Assembly: GCA_030549175.1 (NCBI GenBank)
Contig: JAUKUA010000003.1
Location: 3,720,001-3,784,000, forward strand
Direction of reading: 5' to 3'
DNA: 64,000 nucleotides
From: Lasiosphaeris hirsuta
Lineage: Eukaryota; Ascomycota; Sordariomycetes; Sordariales; Lasiosphaeriaceae
Below, in pieces: positions 1-10,770 of this stretch (position 1 is the stretch's first letter; each line of letters opens with the position of its first letter). Below the pieces are notes generated by a model that was given only the letters and a program-made list of their open reading frames with translations, was not told the DNA's origin and did no database searches. The position numbers and the translations under genes are program-made.

Positions 1-1158
1 CCTGTCGGCATTTAAAGCCATTTTCCCCCTGGGATTGGTCAGACTCGGACGCTGCAATTTACAGCGCGGGATACGATTGCTCACATCCTGTTCAATGTTC
101 AACATCACGGCCCCGATGGGGTCTGCCCCCGCATACCTCGAACTGGCCTCATGCCCGCCCGCGATCGGGATTCACAACAGGCAAGCCGAGTCTTCCCCAC
201 AGCAGTCCCCTAACAACCTAGAGCTCAAGACTTCTGCTATCTGATGTAATGGAAAGATGAGCTTGTGCGGTTGGTGCGAACCGATGCAGACCCCTCGTTT
301 TGCGAGCTACATTGGCCGACCCCTCGGTCGATCTCTTGGCTTCTCTCGCCCGCAGGTCTTGCCAGATGACGGATGCTTTCCCTCTTTCCCGCTATAACTT
401 GGTCCGATTGGGCACCGTTCTGTTTGACAGTCTCTGGCCTGCCGCCCGTAGACACTGTGATGAAGCCTGAGGTCTGTTTGGCACATGATGGCGATCTATG
501 TTTTTTGGTCGTGGTGCATGTCGAGCTGCCTTCTTGGGAAAATGGACGGCTTCTTATCCTTGGCCTATATCAAGTGTGGTTTTATTGCTTGCGACAAGTG
601 TGACAATCAGCACCAAACATGAAAACATTCACCCGTGCCAATCAAGATGAGCTGGGATCGAGTGAGCCGTGTTCTCGATCCCTCGCACTAGCTTAACCGT
701 TGCCAACGGCATCATTGGCTTGTGGTGCAATTCATGGCCTATGAGCGGCTCTTAGTGGCTTTTGACAGTGCTAGTTAGAACTGATCAGATCGGGGAATCG
801 GCGGCAATTCTGCAGTAATAGTACCGGTTTGCCTGTAACCTCGTGAGTTAGCTTCAAGACAGGGGGCGGGCAGTTTTGGCGGCAATTGACCAACTGTGTT
901 CTGTCAGTGCAGCGTCTTTCACCGCCATTCAAGGCGTTTCCCCAAGTTCAACCAACAGCGCGTGGCGGCATGCTTCAACATGCTGACTGCACGGCAAGGT
1001 GTACTGCCCGAAGGTCAGACCAACAGGAGCGTGGGTAGATAGCGGGTAACCAGAAGCCCCATGCAATGAGTCTATAAAAGCGATGTGTAAATGATCTATA
1101 TACTACAGCATATCAGCAAAGAGTAATGGATCGAAGACAAAAGTTGCAGTTTGAAGCC
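1..1158. other. Intergenic, no gene recognised
   Basis: No open frame here has a recognisable product; the frames present are under 90 codons and read like chance ORFs. A TATA-like tctataaaag lies near 1070. The right end is the 3' flank of the thioesterase gene on the minus strand. Seen in sequence only. Confidence 0.5.
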
Positions 1159-2215
1159 TCACGTGCTGGCCTTAGCACTGCCCACGTCCTCAACAGCATC
1201 GATCCGATCCCACGTCTCCTTCTCCAACCGCTCGACCATGCTCACAAGTTCCCATATCCGCGTCCTTGCCTTAATCGTCTCTTCTTCCTGCAGCCTGTAG
1301 GTATCGTGGAACAAGTCCAACATGAAGCCCGGCATGCTAGTCTTCCTAGCCGCCTTGTAGTCGTAGACAACGATATCTTCCTCTAGCCGCGCAGCGATCC
1401 TCCGGTGTTGGTGCGACAGGACGATGCAGTCAAGCGTGAAGGCGCTCGGGCCTGGGTTTCCCTCGGGCCTGGACCTCAGCTTGTGGTACACTGAGATTTG
1501 GTCCGGGTACACCATGGGAAACTTGAAGTCGGCCTTTAAGCTCCGCATGATCAGGCCCGTTGCCTTGGGCGACATGAGCTCGGCCCAGTCCCGGCCGTGA
1601 GCCGGGTCGACATGTACGGCGAAGTTTGTGATCCAGTTGACGCGCGCGGATTCGGCATAGCGATAATAGTTGACATTGTTGACATGTCCCTGGTGTGCAT
1701 TGTTAGCAAGCCCGCGTCTATCACACCAGCCCACACGTTCCACAACCCTGACGGTCGAGGAAGAGAAGACCCACAAAGCTATCCATCTCCCCCCACGCAA
1801 TCTTCTGCCCGTCCAGCCCCCGACGGCCACCGGTGAGGAAGCCCTCGCTCCCGGCGAGCAGATCCTTCCACTCGAGCGCGAGAACGCGGAGAACGGCGGC
1901 GGCCCGCGGGATCTGCTGATTGTTGCATCCAAACATGATACACTTGCCGACGCGCGCCCGGAGCTCAGCGATCCAGCGCGGCGGCGGGAGCGGCATTTCT
2001 CTGGGCGCGCCCGAGCCCGTGCTTGCGCGGACTAGGGATGCGCAAAAAGGCCTACTGCGTGAGGGCTGCGGACGGAAGCTGAGCGGCCCGTGTAACCCCG
2101 AGTCTGCGAGGAGGCTCCTTGGGGCGTGGACGTGGGCGCGGGCGTGGGCGCGGGCGCGGGCGCGGGCGCAGGTGCTTAGCGGCCAGCCAGCCGAGAGGCT
2201 CACGCGGCGAGGCAT
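1159..2215 (-). CDS. HotDog-fold (4HBT-like) acyl thioesterase, probably mitochondrial
   Basis: Two exons, 2215..1775 and 1689..1159, joined across an 85-nt intron (GTGGGT donor, GCTAACA branch site, CACCAG acceptor), give about 323 residues. The splice creates the sequence DSFGHVNNVNYYRYAES at about residues 145-161, the typical 4-hydroxybenzoyl-CoA thioesterase signature (GHVNN plus Y..Y). The rest fits a single HotDog domain that would hydrolyse acyl-CoA or act as a thiol ester dehydrase-isomerase; the substrate cannot be told. The first 73 residues are rich in Arg, Ala and Ser with few acids, as in a mitochondrial presequence, and contain an Arg-Ala/His-Ala run coded by a GC-rich hexamer repeat. 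A second Met at residue 74 (just before PLPPPRW) is the alternative start. Domain call firm, start and location inferred. Confidence 0.8.
2118..2174. repeat. GC-rich GGGCGC/GGGCGT hexamer repeat
   Basis: Tandem, slightly imperfect hexamers of the form gtgggcgcgggc. On the minus strand they code the Arg-Ala/His-Ala run in the N-terminus of the thioesterase, so copy-number change would alter the presequence length without shifting the frame. Confidence 0.75.
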
Positions 2216-3090
2216 TGTGGGCGGTCACGGGTGAGGTTTTACCAATTGACGGTGGAGAGGATGGAAGCGCTTCCGACAGGCTGGGAATTCCTCCCTTTTT
2301 CAGTTAATTGTGCACAACATCACGGAAGTCTGGTGTTGGGGGATGACGCAATCTCTAAGCCGGACTCGCTGAACACGGCCGTTGCTTGCTCGGCCGTCGG
2401 TGGCCGCTCGAGTCTCGGCAGCGGGGTTTGAGCTCCCAACTTGGCAGGGGAACTGAGGGAGGGGCGTGGGCCGTATCCGTATCTCGGCCGGTGCTGCCGC
2501 CACGTTTCCGTTCCGGCACACCCGGGCTATGTATCTTCGCGCTGTGAAGCCCCCCAAGATATCTTACCTCGGGGTTAATGACAACCCTAGTTGTGGCCGG
2601 CTGTCCTGTTCATATACTTGAGCAAAGGATGTCCAGGCCTACGCGAACGCATACACACCCACACACTGCCACAAGCACATTGGCCGCATAAACGACACGG
2701 TAAGACATCTAGACTAGTTTCATTTCGCACATCATCTATGAGCGTTGAAATACCTAACAAGCATGCCAACCTTATTTCGATCTAAAAAGCTTCGCTGAAC
2801 AGAAAAAGGGGGAGAAGAGGGTGGGAGGCACTACAAGGGGCTTGACGTAGTGCTAATTTCATCCGTGATAAGATAAGCGGTGCCGAACGAGCTGCAAGGC
2901 ACCGAATGGCGTCACTAGACTAGCATAAGCCACGACATTGCACCACCTCCAGGGTCCACCACAACGAAAGCGCTGCTTTCACTATCCAAACAAGACGTCC
3001 ATCACACCTTCAAGGCAAAGCAAGCAAATCGTAGGCCTCTCTATATAGGCCTCTAGCCCAATTCACTCACCACAGCCAAAGCAAAGCCCA
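2216..3090. other. Divergent intergenic region
   Basis: Spacer between the minus-strand thioesterase and the plus-strand LYR gene. No coding signal was seen. It ends in a CA-rich leader just before the LYR start; a TATA-like ctatatagg sits near 3042-3050, about 45 nt upstream of the ATG. Confidence 0.5.
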
Positions 3091-3889
3091 ATGCCACCGC
3101 CTAATCCCGAGCTGAGGCGGCAGGTTATTGCCGTCTACAAAGGTACCGCTCTCGCATGTCAACTCGCATGCCAGTCTGCCCACCACAATACCTAACCCAG
3201 CTTCCCAACGGGTGCCCTCTAGAGCTCCTGAACCTTGGCAAAGATTACCCCCAAGGCTTCGACTACTTCCGCCCCCGACTCCATCGCGCTTTCATGGCGA
3301 ACGCCGGTCTGCAAGGCGAGGACGAAATCCGTGAGGGCATAGCGAAGGCTAAATTCGTTCAGAAAGGCAAGCATCGTGCCACGCCCAGTACCCCCGGTCA
3401 CATGGCCAGGGCATACACTTGTCAGGCTGTGCTGGTGTGCTTGCGGGCTAACATACAGCCACTATTGGCGAGCTTGGTAGAAATCGAAGCCCTGTAAGTT
3501 CCAACATTCGTCTTGAAACCTGAAGTCACGAAGCCTGAAGTCACTGTTCAGCCGCATCGTAACCCCGGTCACAAATCACTAGTCCGTTCAAATGTTTTGA
3601 GCTAGGAGCACATCATGCCCCAGGAAATGATGGAATTCCCCTATATAAATGGTCCACCAATATGAACAAACTAAAAAGAAAAGCCCAGCAACTAGCAGTT
3701 GTATGAACTAACAGTTCCGTCTATGTACTTCTACCCATTGGCAGTTCCCAATACAAATTTGGACCCAGTCCCTTCGCTACCCCCATAAAAGTGAACAAAA
3801 ATTCCACGATAGCTGACGTTCGTGTTTGGGTATATAGGTACTATCTCAAACGATACCGGGCGTTAAGAAAGAGATATGATGGCGCTTGA
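3091..3889 (+). CDS. LYR-motif protein, ETFRF1/LYRM5-like
   Basis: Four exons, 3091..3142, 3223..3366, 3481..3493 and 3838..3889, code for 86 residues, the usual size of this family. The protein runs MPPPNPELRRQVIAVYKELL, then LNLGKDYPQGFDYF, and ends YYLKRYRALRKRY. That matches LYRM5/ETFRF1, a mitochondrial matrix LYR protein that binds electron-transfer flavoprotein and removes its FAD. Here the LYR tripeptide is at VYK near residue 15 (Leu replaced by Val, Arg by Lys). Exon 3 is only 13 nt and codes for E-I-E-A-L together with its flanks. Intron 2 is GC-AG (GCAAGC donor at 3367). Intron 3 is 344 nt and holds a short direct repeat (cctgaagtcacgaag). Each join keeps frame and restores family sequence on both sides, so I regard the model as firm. 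Confidence 0.86.
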
Positions 3890-4113
3890 TTTGCTGTTTG
3901 CGGTAACATGTTGGGCCTTGATCGGACCGTGGGGCCAGTGATGATCGAGAGTCCGAGGTTGAATTGCGGGACGGGGCACGGCATAGGGGCGAGTGGCGTT
4001 CCGAGTGGGTAAGGCGAGACGGCCAGAGACGGCCAGGTGGATTGCCGGCGGCCCACAACATTGGGTACATAGGTCGAATCGAGTTATGTCCCCTTCTCAA
4101 TACCGTCTGCATT
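3890..4113. other. Convergent 3' spacer
   Basis: Short region between the stop of the LYR gene and the stop of the methyltransferase on the other strand; nothing else recognised. Confidence 0.5.
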
Positions 4114-6111
4114 TTATGCAGTCATCCGCTTTCGTGCCCACCATGCCCCAACCTCCAGACACTCGCCCCAACTAGTGCCATTCTCCTTGACGAGATTGTT
4201 CATCATCTTCCCAAGCCAGCCATCCCACTCATCCTGACTCTTTCCGCTGACGTCTCGAAGGAGATGTTCTAGGCTCTGGATCATTTGTACCACGGTAAGC
4301 AACGCTGTTCTCCGTAGCGCGGCCGCCCCGGGCTCTAGTGACACACCCGCCGGGATGCCCTCCTTCCCAACCTTGCGTCCTTTCGTTTCGATATAGCTCT
4401 TCCCGTCCTTGGTTACAACACCGCCCACACCCTCGCGCTCCCAACGCACTTCTGACAGTGGCACCGCTAGCCGCTTGTTTTCAACGCCCGAGAGAGCCTC
4501 AGATTCCTGTACTAGCATCGGCCCTATCACCGTACAAGGTACCGCTGATAAAGATAGCTTTTCCAGTGCCCGGGACAGCCACCCATTATACTCGACTAAG
4601 AAGTTGTTGAGCGGTGCGCTAAGGGGGGTATTCGCTGTCATTAGATACGCGCCGAGTTTCCCGGCCTCCTTTTGGTCGTCGCCGATGCTGCTCGCGTCGC
4701 TGTCCTCATCGCCGGTGGCACCAGGAGGAGCCGTCGACTCGGGTACGTGGGGTCGTAGCATGCGCAGCGTATGGTCGCTTTCCCATATCTCGATGGTCCC
4801 GCCCGGCGTAAGTATACGCAAGTATTCGTCGATAAGTGCCTGCTGCATTGCCGTCGTTGTCGCCAGCGACATGTCCTTGACCATGACAAGATCAAACTCT
4901 TCATCCTGGAACGGCAATGGTAACCTCCGCATATCGTGTTGCACAAACCGCCACCTCATGCCCTCGTCTGGTGGCTCGTCTGCTGCAGATGATCCGGCCG
5001 AAGATCTCTTTCCCGCATCATTGACGCCAGGGCCAGCTGCGCCGGGCGCGATGGGCGCCATGTCAATCCCTGTGAAGGAAATCCCTGTCTGCTGCCCTTC
5101 CTTTTGGTAGTGCCTGTAGCACATCATGCTCCAGAATCCAGATCCGCAGCCAACCTCCAAAACACGCGTGGGAGGCTTAACAGCGAATGCGGGCGAACAT
5201 ATCGGCCCCCCGAATAACTGCATTAGCAGAAGAGTCCTCAGACTTTGCCTGTGGAGCTCTTCGAGGTCGACGGGAAGGGGATACGGCAGTGTAGGATCCG
5301 AGATAAATGCTCGACCATTTCGGAGGACAAAAGGCTTGGGCTGCTGTTGCGCAGCCAATTCCGCGCTTGATTGCTGCTCACTTGAAAGCATGGTACGAGT
5401 GCTCACTGTTGTGGCCCCCGAGATGCTAGACACGCTCTCGGCGCGGGAGAAGGAGACATTCGCCGATCCTTTCATGGAGCTCGCCCCTGGCTCGGGAAAC
5501 ATGGCGGCATGTTGAAGCGCGCGGCGATCCTGGAGAGCGGCGGAGGAGGCGGTAGGTTGGATAGAGGTAGCCGCGCCTGCAGATGCCGGGGTCCGGGCAG
5601 AGGTCGGTTCCGACGCACTGCCAGCAGTAGAGAGATATTTCGAGGCCGCCTCGTGAGTTTCGAGACGCGGCGTCGCCGGCAGTTGCTTGGTCTGGTAGTA
5701 TCTAACTGACGCAGGCATCCGTTCCCGCTGCTGATCGCGGCGTGGAAACGAGAATTCGGCCGACAGAGCAGCAGGTGCAGCGCGGATTGCTGCGCTCGCT
5801 GATGTCACAGCAGCGGCGGGTGCAGCGTCGACGCCGGGCGCGGCGCCAGTGCTGTCGAAGGCTGGCTGGTGCAGCCACGCGAGTGCAATGTTATGGGGCG
5901 ATGGAGGAACTTCTGTTCGCGAGCTACTTGTACTCGCACTCGAAGTTCTAACGTGTCCGTGGCCAGGTATACGTGACCGCCTTTTTGATGACGTTCCCGA
6001 GGTGGAATTGGATCGAGTCGGTCGATTTGGACGCTGGGATTGTGGATGTGGCTCGACTTGGTAGACGGGTAAAGGGGCTCTAGCAGCAGCATATCCAGAG
6101 AGAAACTCCAT
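4114..6111 (-). CDS. Class I SAM-dependent methyltransferase with long disordered N-terminus
   Basis: From the Met at 6111 the protein has 665 residues; the frame stays open to 6399, which would add 96 residues. I prefer 6111 because the upstream part is Pro/Gly-rich, crosses a G/C homopolymer and ends in an intron-like TTGCTGAC stretch. The first 290 or so residues are Ser/Ala/Pro/Thr-rich and probably disordered. The methyltransferase domain follows, with motif I RVLEVGCGSGFWSMM near residue 315, an acidic residue after strand 2 (GIDMAP) and the motif around DEEFDLVMVKDMS, then GGTIEIWESDH. This is a Rossmann methyltransferase of the broad fungal group that includes LaeA-like and UMTA-type proteins. 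The substrate is unknown, and no neighbour suggests a pathway. Confidence 0.78.
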   Translation of the reverse strand: MEFLSGYAAARAPLPVYQVEPHPQSQRPNRPTRSNSTSGTSSKRRSRIPGHGHVRTSSASTSSSRTEVPPSPHNIALAWLHQPAFDSTGAAPGVDAAPAAAVTSASAAIRAAPAALSAEFSFPRRDQQRERMPASVRYYQTKQLPATPRLETHEAASKYLSTAGSASEPTSARTPASAGAATSIQPTASSAALQDRRALQHAAMFPEPGASSMKGSANVSFSRAESVSSISGATTVSTRTMLSSEQQSSAELAAQQQPKPFVLRNGRAFISDPTLPYPLPVDLEELHRQSLRTLLLMQLFGGPICSPAFAVKPPTRVLEVGCGSGFWSMMCYRHYQKEGQQTGISFTGIDMAPIAPGAAGPGVNDAGKRSSAGSSAADEPPDEGMRWRFVQHDMRRLPLPFQDEEFDLVMVKDMSLATTTAMQQALIDEYLRILTPGGTIEIWESDHTLRMLRPHVPESTAPPGATGDEDSDASSIGDDQKEAGKLGAYLMTANTPLSAPLNNFLVEYNGWLSRALEKLSLSAVPCTVIGPMLVQESEALSGVENKRLAVPLSEVRWEREGVGGVVTKDGKSYIETKGRKVGKEGIPAGVSLEPGAAALRRTALLTVVQMIQSLEHLLRDVSGKSQDEWDGWLGKMMNNLVKENGTSWGECLEVGAWWARKRMTA

Positions 6112-6140
6112 TATGGGCGAAACTTTTTTCAATGTCAGCA

Positions 6141-6153
6141 AGGGGGGGGGGGG
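6141..6153. repeat. Poly-G tract
   Basis: About 12 G on the plus strand, just upstream of the preferred methyltransferase start. Length errors here would change the frame of the upstream extension. Confidence 0.7.
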
Positions 6154-6399
6154 AATTGGTCCCTGCTGGGATTTTGGGGGGTCCCCCGCTGGAGTTCCCG
6201 CTCCAACACAACCCGCTATTTCCCAGCAACTTTTGTCCCAGCACTCCCCTCCTTGCCTCCTTGGCTCCAGCAGGGGCGTGCAATTTATTGGATCCGATTT
6301 CAGCACCCTAGGTCGTCCTCGCTGGTTAGTTGTGCTGTGCTTGTGCTCCCACAGACCTTCCTTATTCATATGAAAAGGCGCAGTGTTGCAGAGTCCCAA

Positions 6400-6758
6400 A
6401 TTTGTCCTTGCACCCTCAGCGGAAGATAGCAGCCGGGTCGATCAATGAGCACACCGAATCGTCACAGCCGGTTTCTAGAAGCTCTGCGGGGCCTGGGTGT
6501 GTTTCGGCTCCCTGCAATTGATCTGTGTATCCCCTTGGTCCTCTGCTCGGACGGTCGGCCGGAGAGCAAGGAGAAGTTGGAATTTCTGGCGTCCGTGGCC
6601 TGGATGACTCGCTCCTTGCACGTAATTGCGTGGATCGCGGATTGCCGTCAAGCCCCGTCCGCCTCTTCCGTTGTGTCTCTCTTTGCGGATGGCTTGCCGA
6701 GGCCGGCAGCTGAAACGTTGTCGCGGGTAACACTGGCAAAAGAAACGCACCACCGAGC

Positions 6759-6791
<33 letters not shown>

Positions 6792-7948
6792 GACAAGGAC
6801 GCCCTGGGTCACACCGCCGGCCTTTTCTCCTCACGCTCTCTCTTCCCAGCTTGACTCGTTGCTGCTGAAAGCCAGCGGCGCAGTGATATCGTAGTGTTCG
6901 GCGCGGTGCGGCTCGCTGTAGATATATTTCCAGGGTACCGACGGTTTTGCGATCTTCACTTCGGTGCTGCTCTCTCCTGATCACGGGCAATCAAATCACC
7001 AACTTCCTCAACAACTGTGACTGACGGGTTCGTTGGGCGGGCGGGCTTAGCATGGCTTGCAATGAGCGGTCGCTGGCTAGCATTGGTGTTTGGTTCTGTT
7101 AGGTTGGCTATCTCTGTCTTGGAGGATAGCTCCGCCGTTGCGTCGCGAAGACCCGCAGAGCCCAGGTGATGGTGCAGCTCACAATTGCGCAATTGAGCAG
7201 GCGTCCGCAGCAAGCTGCGGTGCAGCGGGGCTAGTCGCAGGACACAAATGCCTGCGCAGGTTGTGCCTGCAGCAGTGTGCGAGAATGAGCAGGAGAGGAG
7301 CAGGGTTCTCCAGCATTGGATGTCAAAGAATCGAGATGGGGAGATCGGGAATCGGGGGAGGGGTCAGGTCAGAATCCAAACTACACCACGGACCCATAGC
7401 TAGATATATACGACAATTGGGACAGTCACAAAACGACGTCTCAATTGCTATCGCCCGTTGCGTTGGCCTGCAGATTCCCTGTTGCGGTCCCATGACGGCC
7501 TAGTTTCCTGCTTGCAGCTGGCCGTCGTGCCGCCTTCCACTGCCCCCAGCTGCCCGCTTTGCCCTCCCTGAACGGTGCCAAAGGGTGTGGAGACGGACTG
7601 ACTCCTGTCAAGTTCCCCGCATTGCGTCCCTGCCCCGGATCCAATTGGCCTGTCTCAGCGCCGCAGTGTCCGGATACCTGGAGTTTCGGGAACTTGCTCC
7701 TGGTCCCAGCGATGCCAGCTGGTGTTAGCAGAGAGTCCATTGGATCCCGTCAAGGCAGGTCATCGCTGTTACATGCGCTGCCGAGTGCGACCTGGCCTTT
7801 TCGTTCGAACGTGCGCGCTGCCCGCCGCCCGCCGCCCACCGAGCTGCTGAGAGTGGATCTACCCCACAAATTCTGCTTCTAGCCCCACCATTTCAATCAA
7901 TTCCTATCAACTACCTCTGACCTTCTATGAGGGATTGCCGAAACGGGT
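6400..7948. other. Intergenic, no gene recognised
   Basis: Carries a 30-nt poly-A tract at 6760-6789. The frames across this stretch are low-complexity or codon-poor in all six readings, and none resembles a known family. Confidence 0.5.
6760..6789. repeat. Poly-A tract, 30 nt
   Basis: Uninterrupted A run on the plus strand after gagcc. It could be a promoter-type dA:dT tract or the tail of an old retroposed copy; no coding remnant or target duplication was recognised at its borders. Confidence 0.85.
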
Positions 7949-8831
7949 ATGATGGCATCGCCTGATACTATTATATCGGTATCGGCATCACCTACATCAA
8001 CAAATCCTTGGACAGTACCTTCGTCAGAGACGGCCATTCAATTTGTCACGACCAAGGCCTTCTAGAACCATATCCGCTCCACGAACTTGGAGATCTTGAC
8101 TTTTCAAGGTAAGTAACTACCTTTAACCTATATATTATATACCTTTTCTTGCAGGTGTTTCCCCCCAAGATTTTATCCGACTCTGTGAAGAGAGAGGATA
8201 TAACGGGACGGGCTATTCGCTTCCGACGATATAATGCCCAGGAACGAATCCTTATCCTCCTTATACCGGGATCGCCTCACGAGGTCCTTCACCAAAAGCT
8301 CAACCAAGAGTATAAGCAAGTTAAATATATGGGACTAGAGGATAATTGGGCCGATCTGGGTTCTACGACATTTCGGAAACAGGGCCACCCAAACGGAGAC
8401 TCAACCGGTCCTCCACGGCCATAGCGTATAAAAGGCTAGCCAACACTTGTAATTGAAGCTGGAGATTCATCATCTTTAGAAGCACTCAGAATAGACATGG
8501 AATGGTGGTTTCGGGCATCCAATCACGAGGTCAAATCGTTCTCCTAGCCAAATTATATCGACATGGAAGGAGAATTTTTCTGGAGAAATGGGTGAAAACA
8601 CAACCGGCGGCATCCCGACCAGGAACTATGACGAGATCTGCCACTATCCTCAGGCCATAGGCCCCTAGTTTGGCCAATACTCCCGCATCACACGCGGTCG
8701 CTAGGGGGGCTCTACGATTGAAGTTTGGCCTTCTCTTTCTTCGTCCGCCTAGCCCAGCACAGGGGGACTTTATTATCACCGTTCCCAGATTGCAGGTGTG
8801 GGCATCCCAGATTTGGGAGAACATAGATTAA
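7949..8831 (+). pseudogene. Decayed fungal Uma2-like (putative nuclease-fold) family gene
   Basis: Fragments in different frames line up in family order. A first piece from ATG 7949 ends at a TAG near 8063. A well-formed intron (GTAAGTAACT... TTCTTGCAG, 8109-8154) follows. Then come a piece with RYNAQERILILLIPGSPHE and MGLEDNWADLGSTTFRKQGH (to a TAG near 8422), a piece with TLVIEAGDSSSLEALRIDME, WWFRASNHEV, and after a one-base shift IVLLAKLYRHGRRIFLEKWV. A last piece has LRLKFGLLFLRPPSP, GDFIITVPRLQVWASQIWEN and a natural stop at 8829-8831. This order matches a large Sordariomycete family of unknown role with an Uma2/PD-(D/E)XK-like core; the family assignment is from memory. At least three stops or shifts interrupt it. 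Confidence 0.7.
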
Positions 8832-10708
8832 TGGACGGGGTTTGACTTGGTGCCTTGGAGTTGGAGGGTTCAGGTGGATTAGTAATAAAAACATGGCGAC
8901 GTTTCAGAAGTGACTTTGCTTCTCCCCCAGCGGATTGTCGACACTGGAATCGGCTCTTATTGGAGGCCGGCCAAGACTTGGCCCCCGTCCTGGCTTTCCA
9001 GACGTGATGGGAGGGTACTGTGTGTTCAGTGGATGGTGTGCTACTACTTTGCGCAATCATGCGTTGAGAGCAAATAGTCGGCAGCGGTTGAGGCCGGGCT
9101 GACGAAACTAGGCCTGGATAATTCACCCAAAGTGATCTGCTTCAGATGTAACTCGGTCGGTTAACCCGTGGGGCTTGGGGCTGCCCGGCCCAGACACCTC
9201 ACCTATACTGGGTCCCTGATCCAAAAGAACAAAAGCCCTGCCTGTCGCCTGTTGTTGCAACTTGCAAGCCGACAAACTAAGATAACCCCCTCTAACTTTG
9301 CAGGCAGCTAGTAGTCAATGCTGTGTGGACCAGTGTCGCTAGTGATGAGGTATCTGATATATGATACCAACAGGTCACAATCTGAGTTAGACACAACCTT
9401 TTGGTTATTTGTGTGGTTGCTATAACAGGGTTGCTTTGCAATAAAGCATGTGCATTCGGCCAACTCTTATTTTTCTGGGAAGAGAAAAAATGAGGGGCCA
9501 GAAAACATTTCTTCACCAAGCGCCAGGCCGTCGAATAAATAGTACATACTGTGAATATCGTGTTGCAAGGCGCTCGTTGAACAGGAGCTAAGAGATTGCC
9601 AGCATAAATTAAAGTTGTCAGTTGGCTTATGTACGAATGGATGCAAGGTAGGAGAGCGTCGCCAGTTCGCTCTCAACCACAAAACTCATCTGATGTGATC
9701 AATCAAGATTGCATCGTTCAGCGTTACAGAGGAAAACGCAGAGGGAGAAAACTTGAGTGTTGTATTTGCTGGAGGCAGGCCGTAGGACAGACAGTGCGAG
9801 GCCACTTCCAAGGTTAGCTCCAGCCTTTTGTTTTACTGCAAGGCTGAGATCACATATCACGTGGCGGGTTAGGTAAGCGGAGCCCGCGATGCTGGTGCTA
9901 TCTTTGCATCCCCAGTCAAGAGCGGGCCACAACAGGAGGACGTTTGGACACATCGACTCATTGCCGCCACCGTCCATCGCAGACCGTATCCTTCACTTGA
10001 GTATCCATTCAGAGGCTTTCCAATATCGCCAATACCGTAGCAAGAGGGTGTGCACATTCTTTACGTAAGTGACCCAGGCCGCCGTCGCTCTCAGCCCTCG
10101 CAGTCTTCGCAGCCTCCGCAGCCAGCAACATCCGTGGCCGCGTCGCAGCCCCGTTTTCGCTGCTTTCTTTGTCGTCCCACTTCCTAGCAGTCCCGCCTCG
10201 TCCACGCGCCGACCCGAGAGCCTATTCCAACACTGACGCGACTTGTGTGACAGGCTTGTAACTCCCAAGACGAAGATCCTCCAACATAAAAGTCTTCACC
10301 GCAGAGCATCTCTTCCCACCAGGACGTGCGTCTTCCCCCCCAATATTCAGCCACTCCTCCTCCCCTCCCCCCCCCCCCCCCCCCCCCCCCCTCTCGCCTC
10401 GCCCTCTCGCCTCCTTTCTAACGAGTCTTAGACATCCAGCGAAAATTTCTTCGACGAAGCCGCCGCCCTGCTTCTCTTCGCTACTGAATGGCCCTCTGAT
10501 CGCTCGTGACGCATCGCAGCAGCTCAGCACACTGCATCCATGCCCGAAGAAGATCCTGTTGTGCCCCATGCGATCCTTGCTACCTCGAACCACGATTTGT
10601 ATGCGATTTTGGCCAAAGCCCCGAGCTGCCTCCTCCGTCCCCTCGCCGCCCGCGACCCGCGCGCTCAGCCCGTGACGCTGTCCGCCCAAGTGACCCCGTC
10701 CCCAATAC
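8832..10708. other. Intergenic and CCR4 upstream region
   Basis: No recognised gene up to about 10,200. From about 10,290 the plus strand becomes strongly pyrimidine-rich, with a 25-nt C run, as is common in promoters and 5' leaders of highly expressed fungal genes. An ATG at 10540 opens an upstream reading frame described separately. Confidence 0.5.
10367..10391. repeat. Poly-C tract, 25 nt
   Basis: Uninterrupted C run inside a CT-rich block, about 320 nt upstream of the CCR4 start. Probably part of the promoter or leader. Confidence 0.8.
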
Positions 10709-10770
10709 ATGGCAGATGGTCACCGGCATCTGCTCCAGCCCTTTCCAACCCCGCTCCCTTCGCACTTTGA
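10540..10770 (+). promoter_or_regulatory. Overlapping upstream ORF of CCR4
   Basis: An ATG at 10540 (context catccATGc) opens a 76-codon frame that ends at 10770, 62 nt inside the CCR4 coding sequence in another frame. If the mRNA starts upstream of 10540, ribosomes using this ATG would bypass the CCR4 start. The peptide itself looks unremarkable. Its regulatory role is inference; the transcript start is not visible. Confidence 0.35.

Noticed and set aside
6112..6399. N-terminal extension of the methyltransferase
   Set aside because: Open but unlike protein, crosses a homopolymer, and a better Met lies at 6111. Kept only as an alternative start.
10222..10710. Minus-strand 162-codon frame opposite the CCR4 leader
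   Set aside because: Glycine-rich text from the poly-C tract; no family and antisense to a promoter region.
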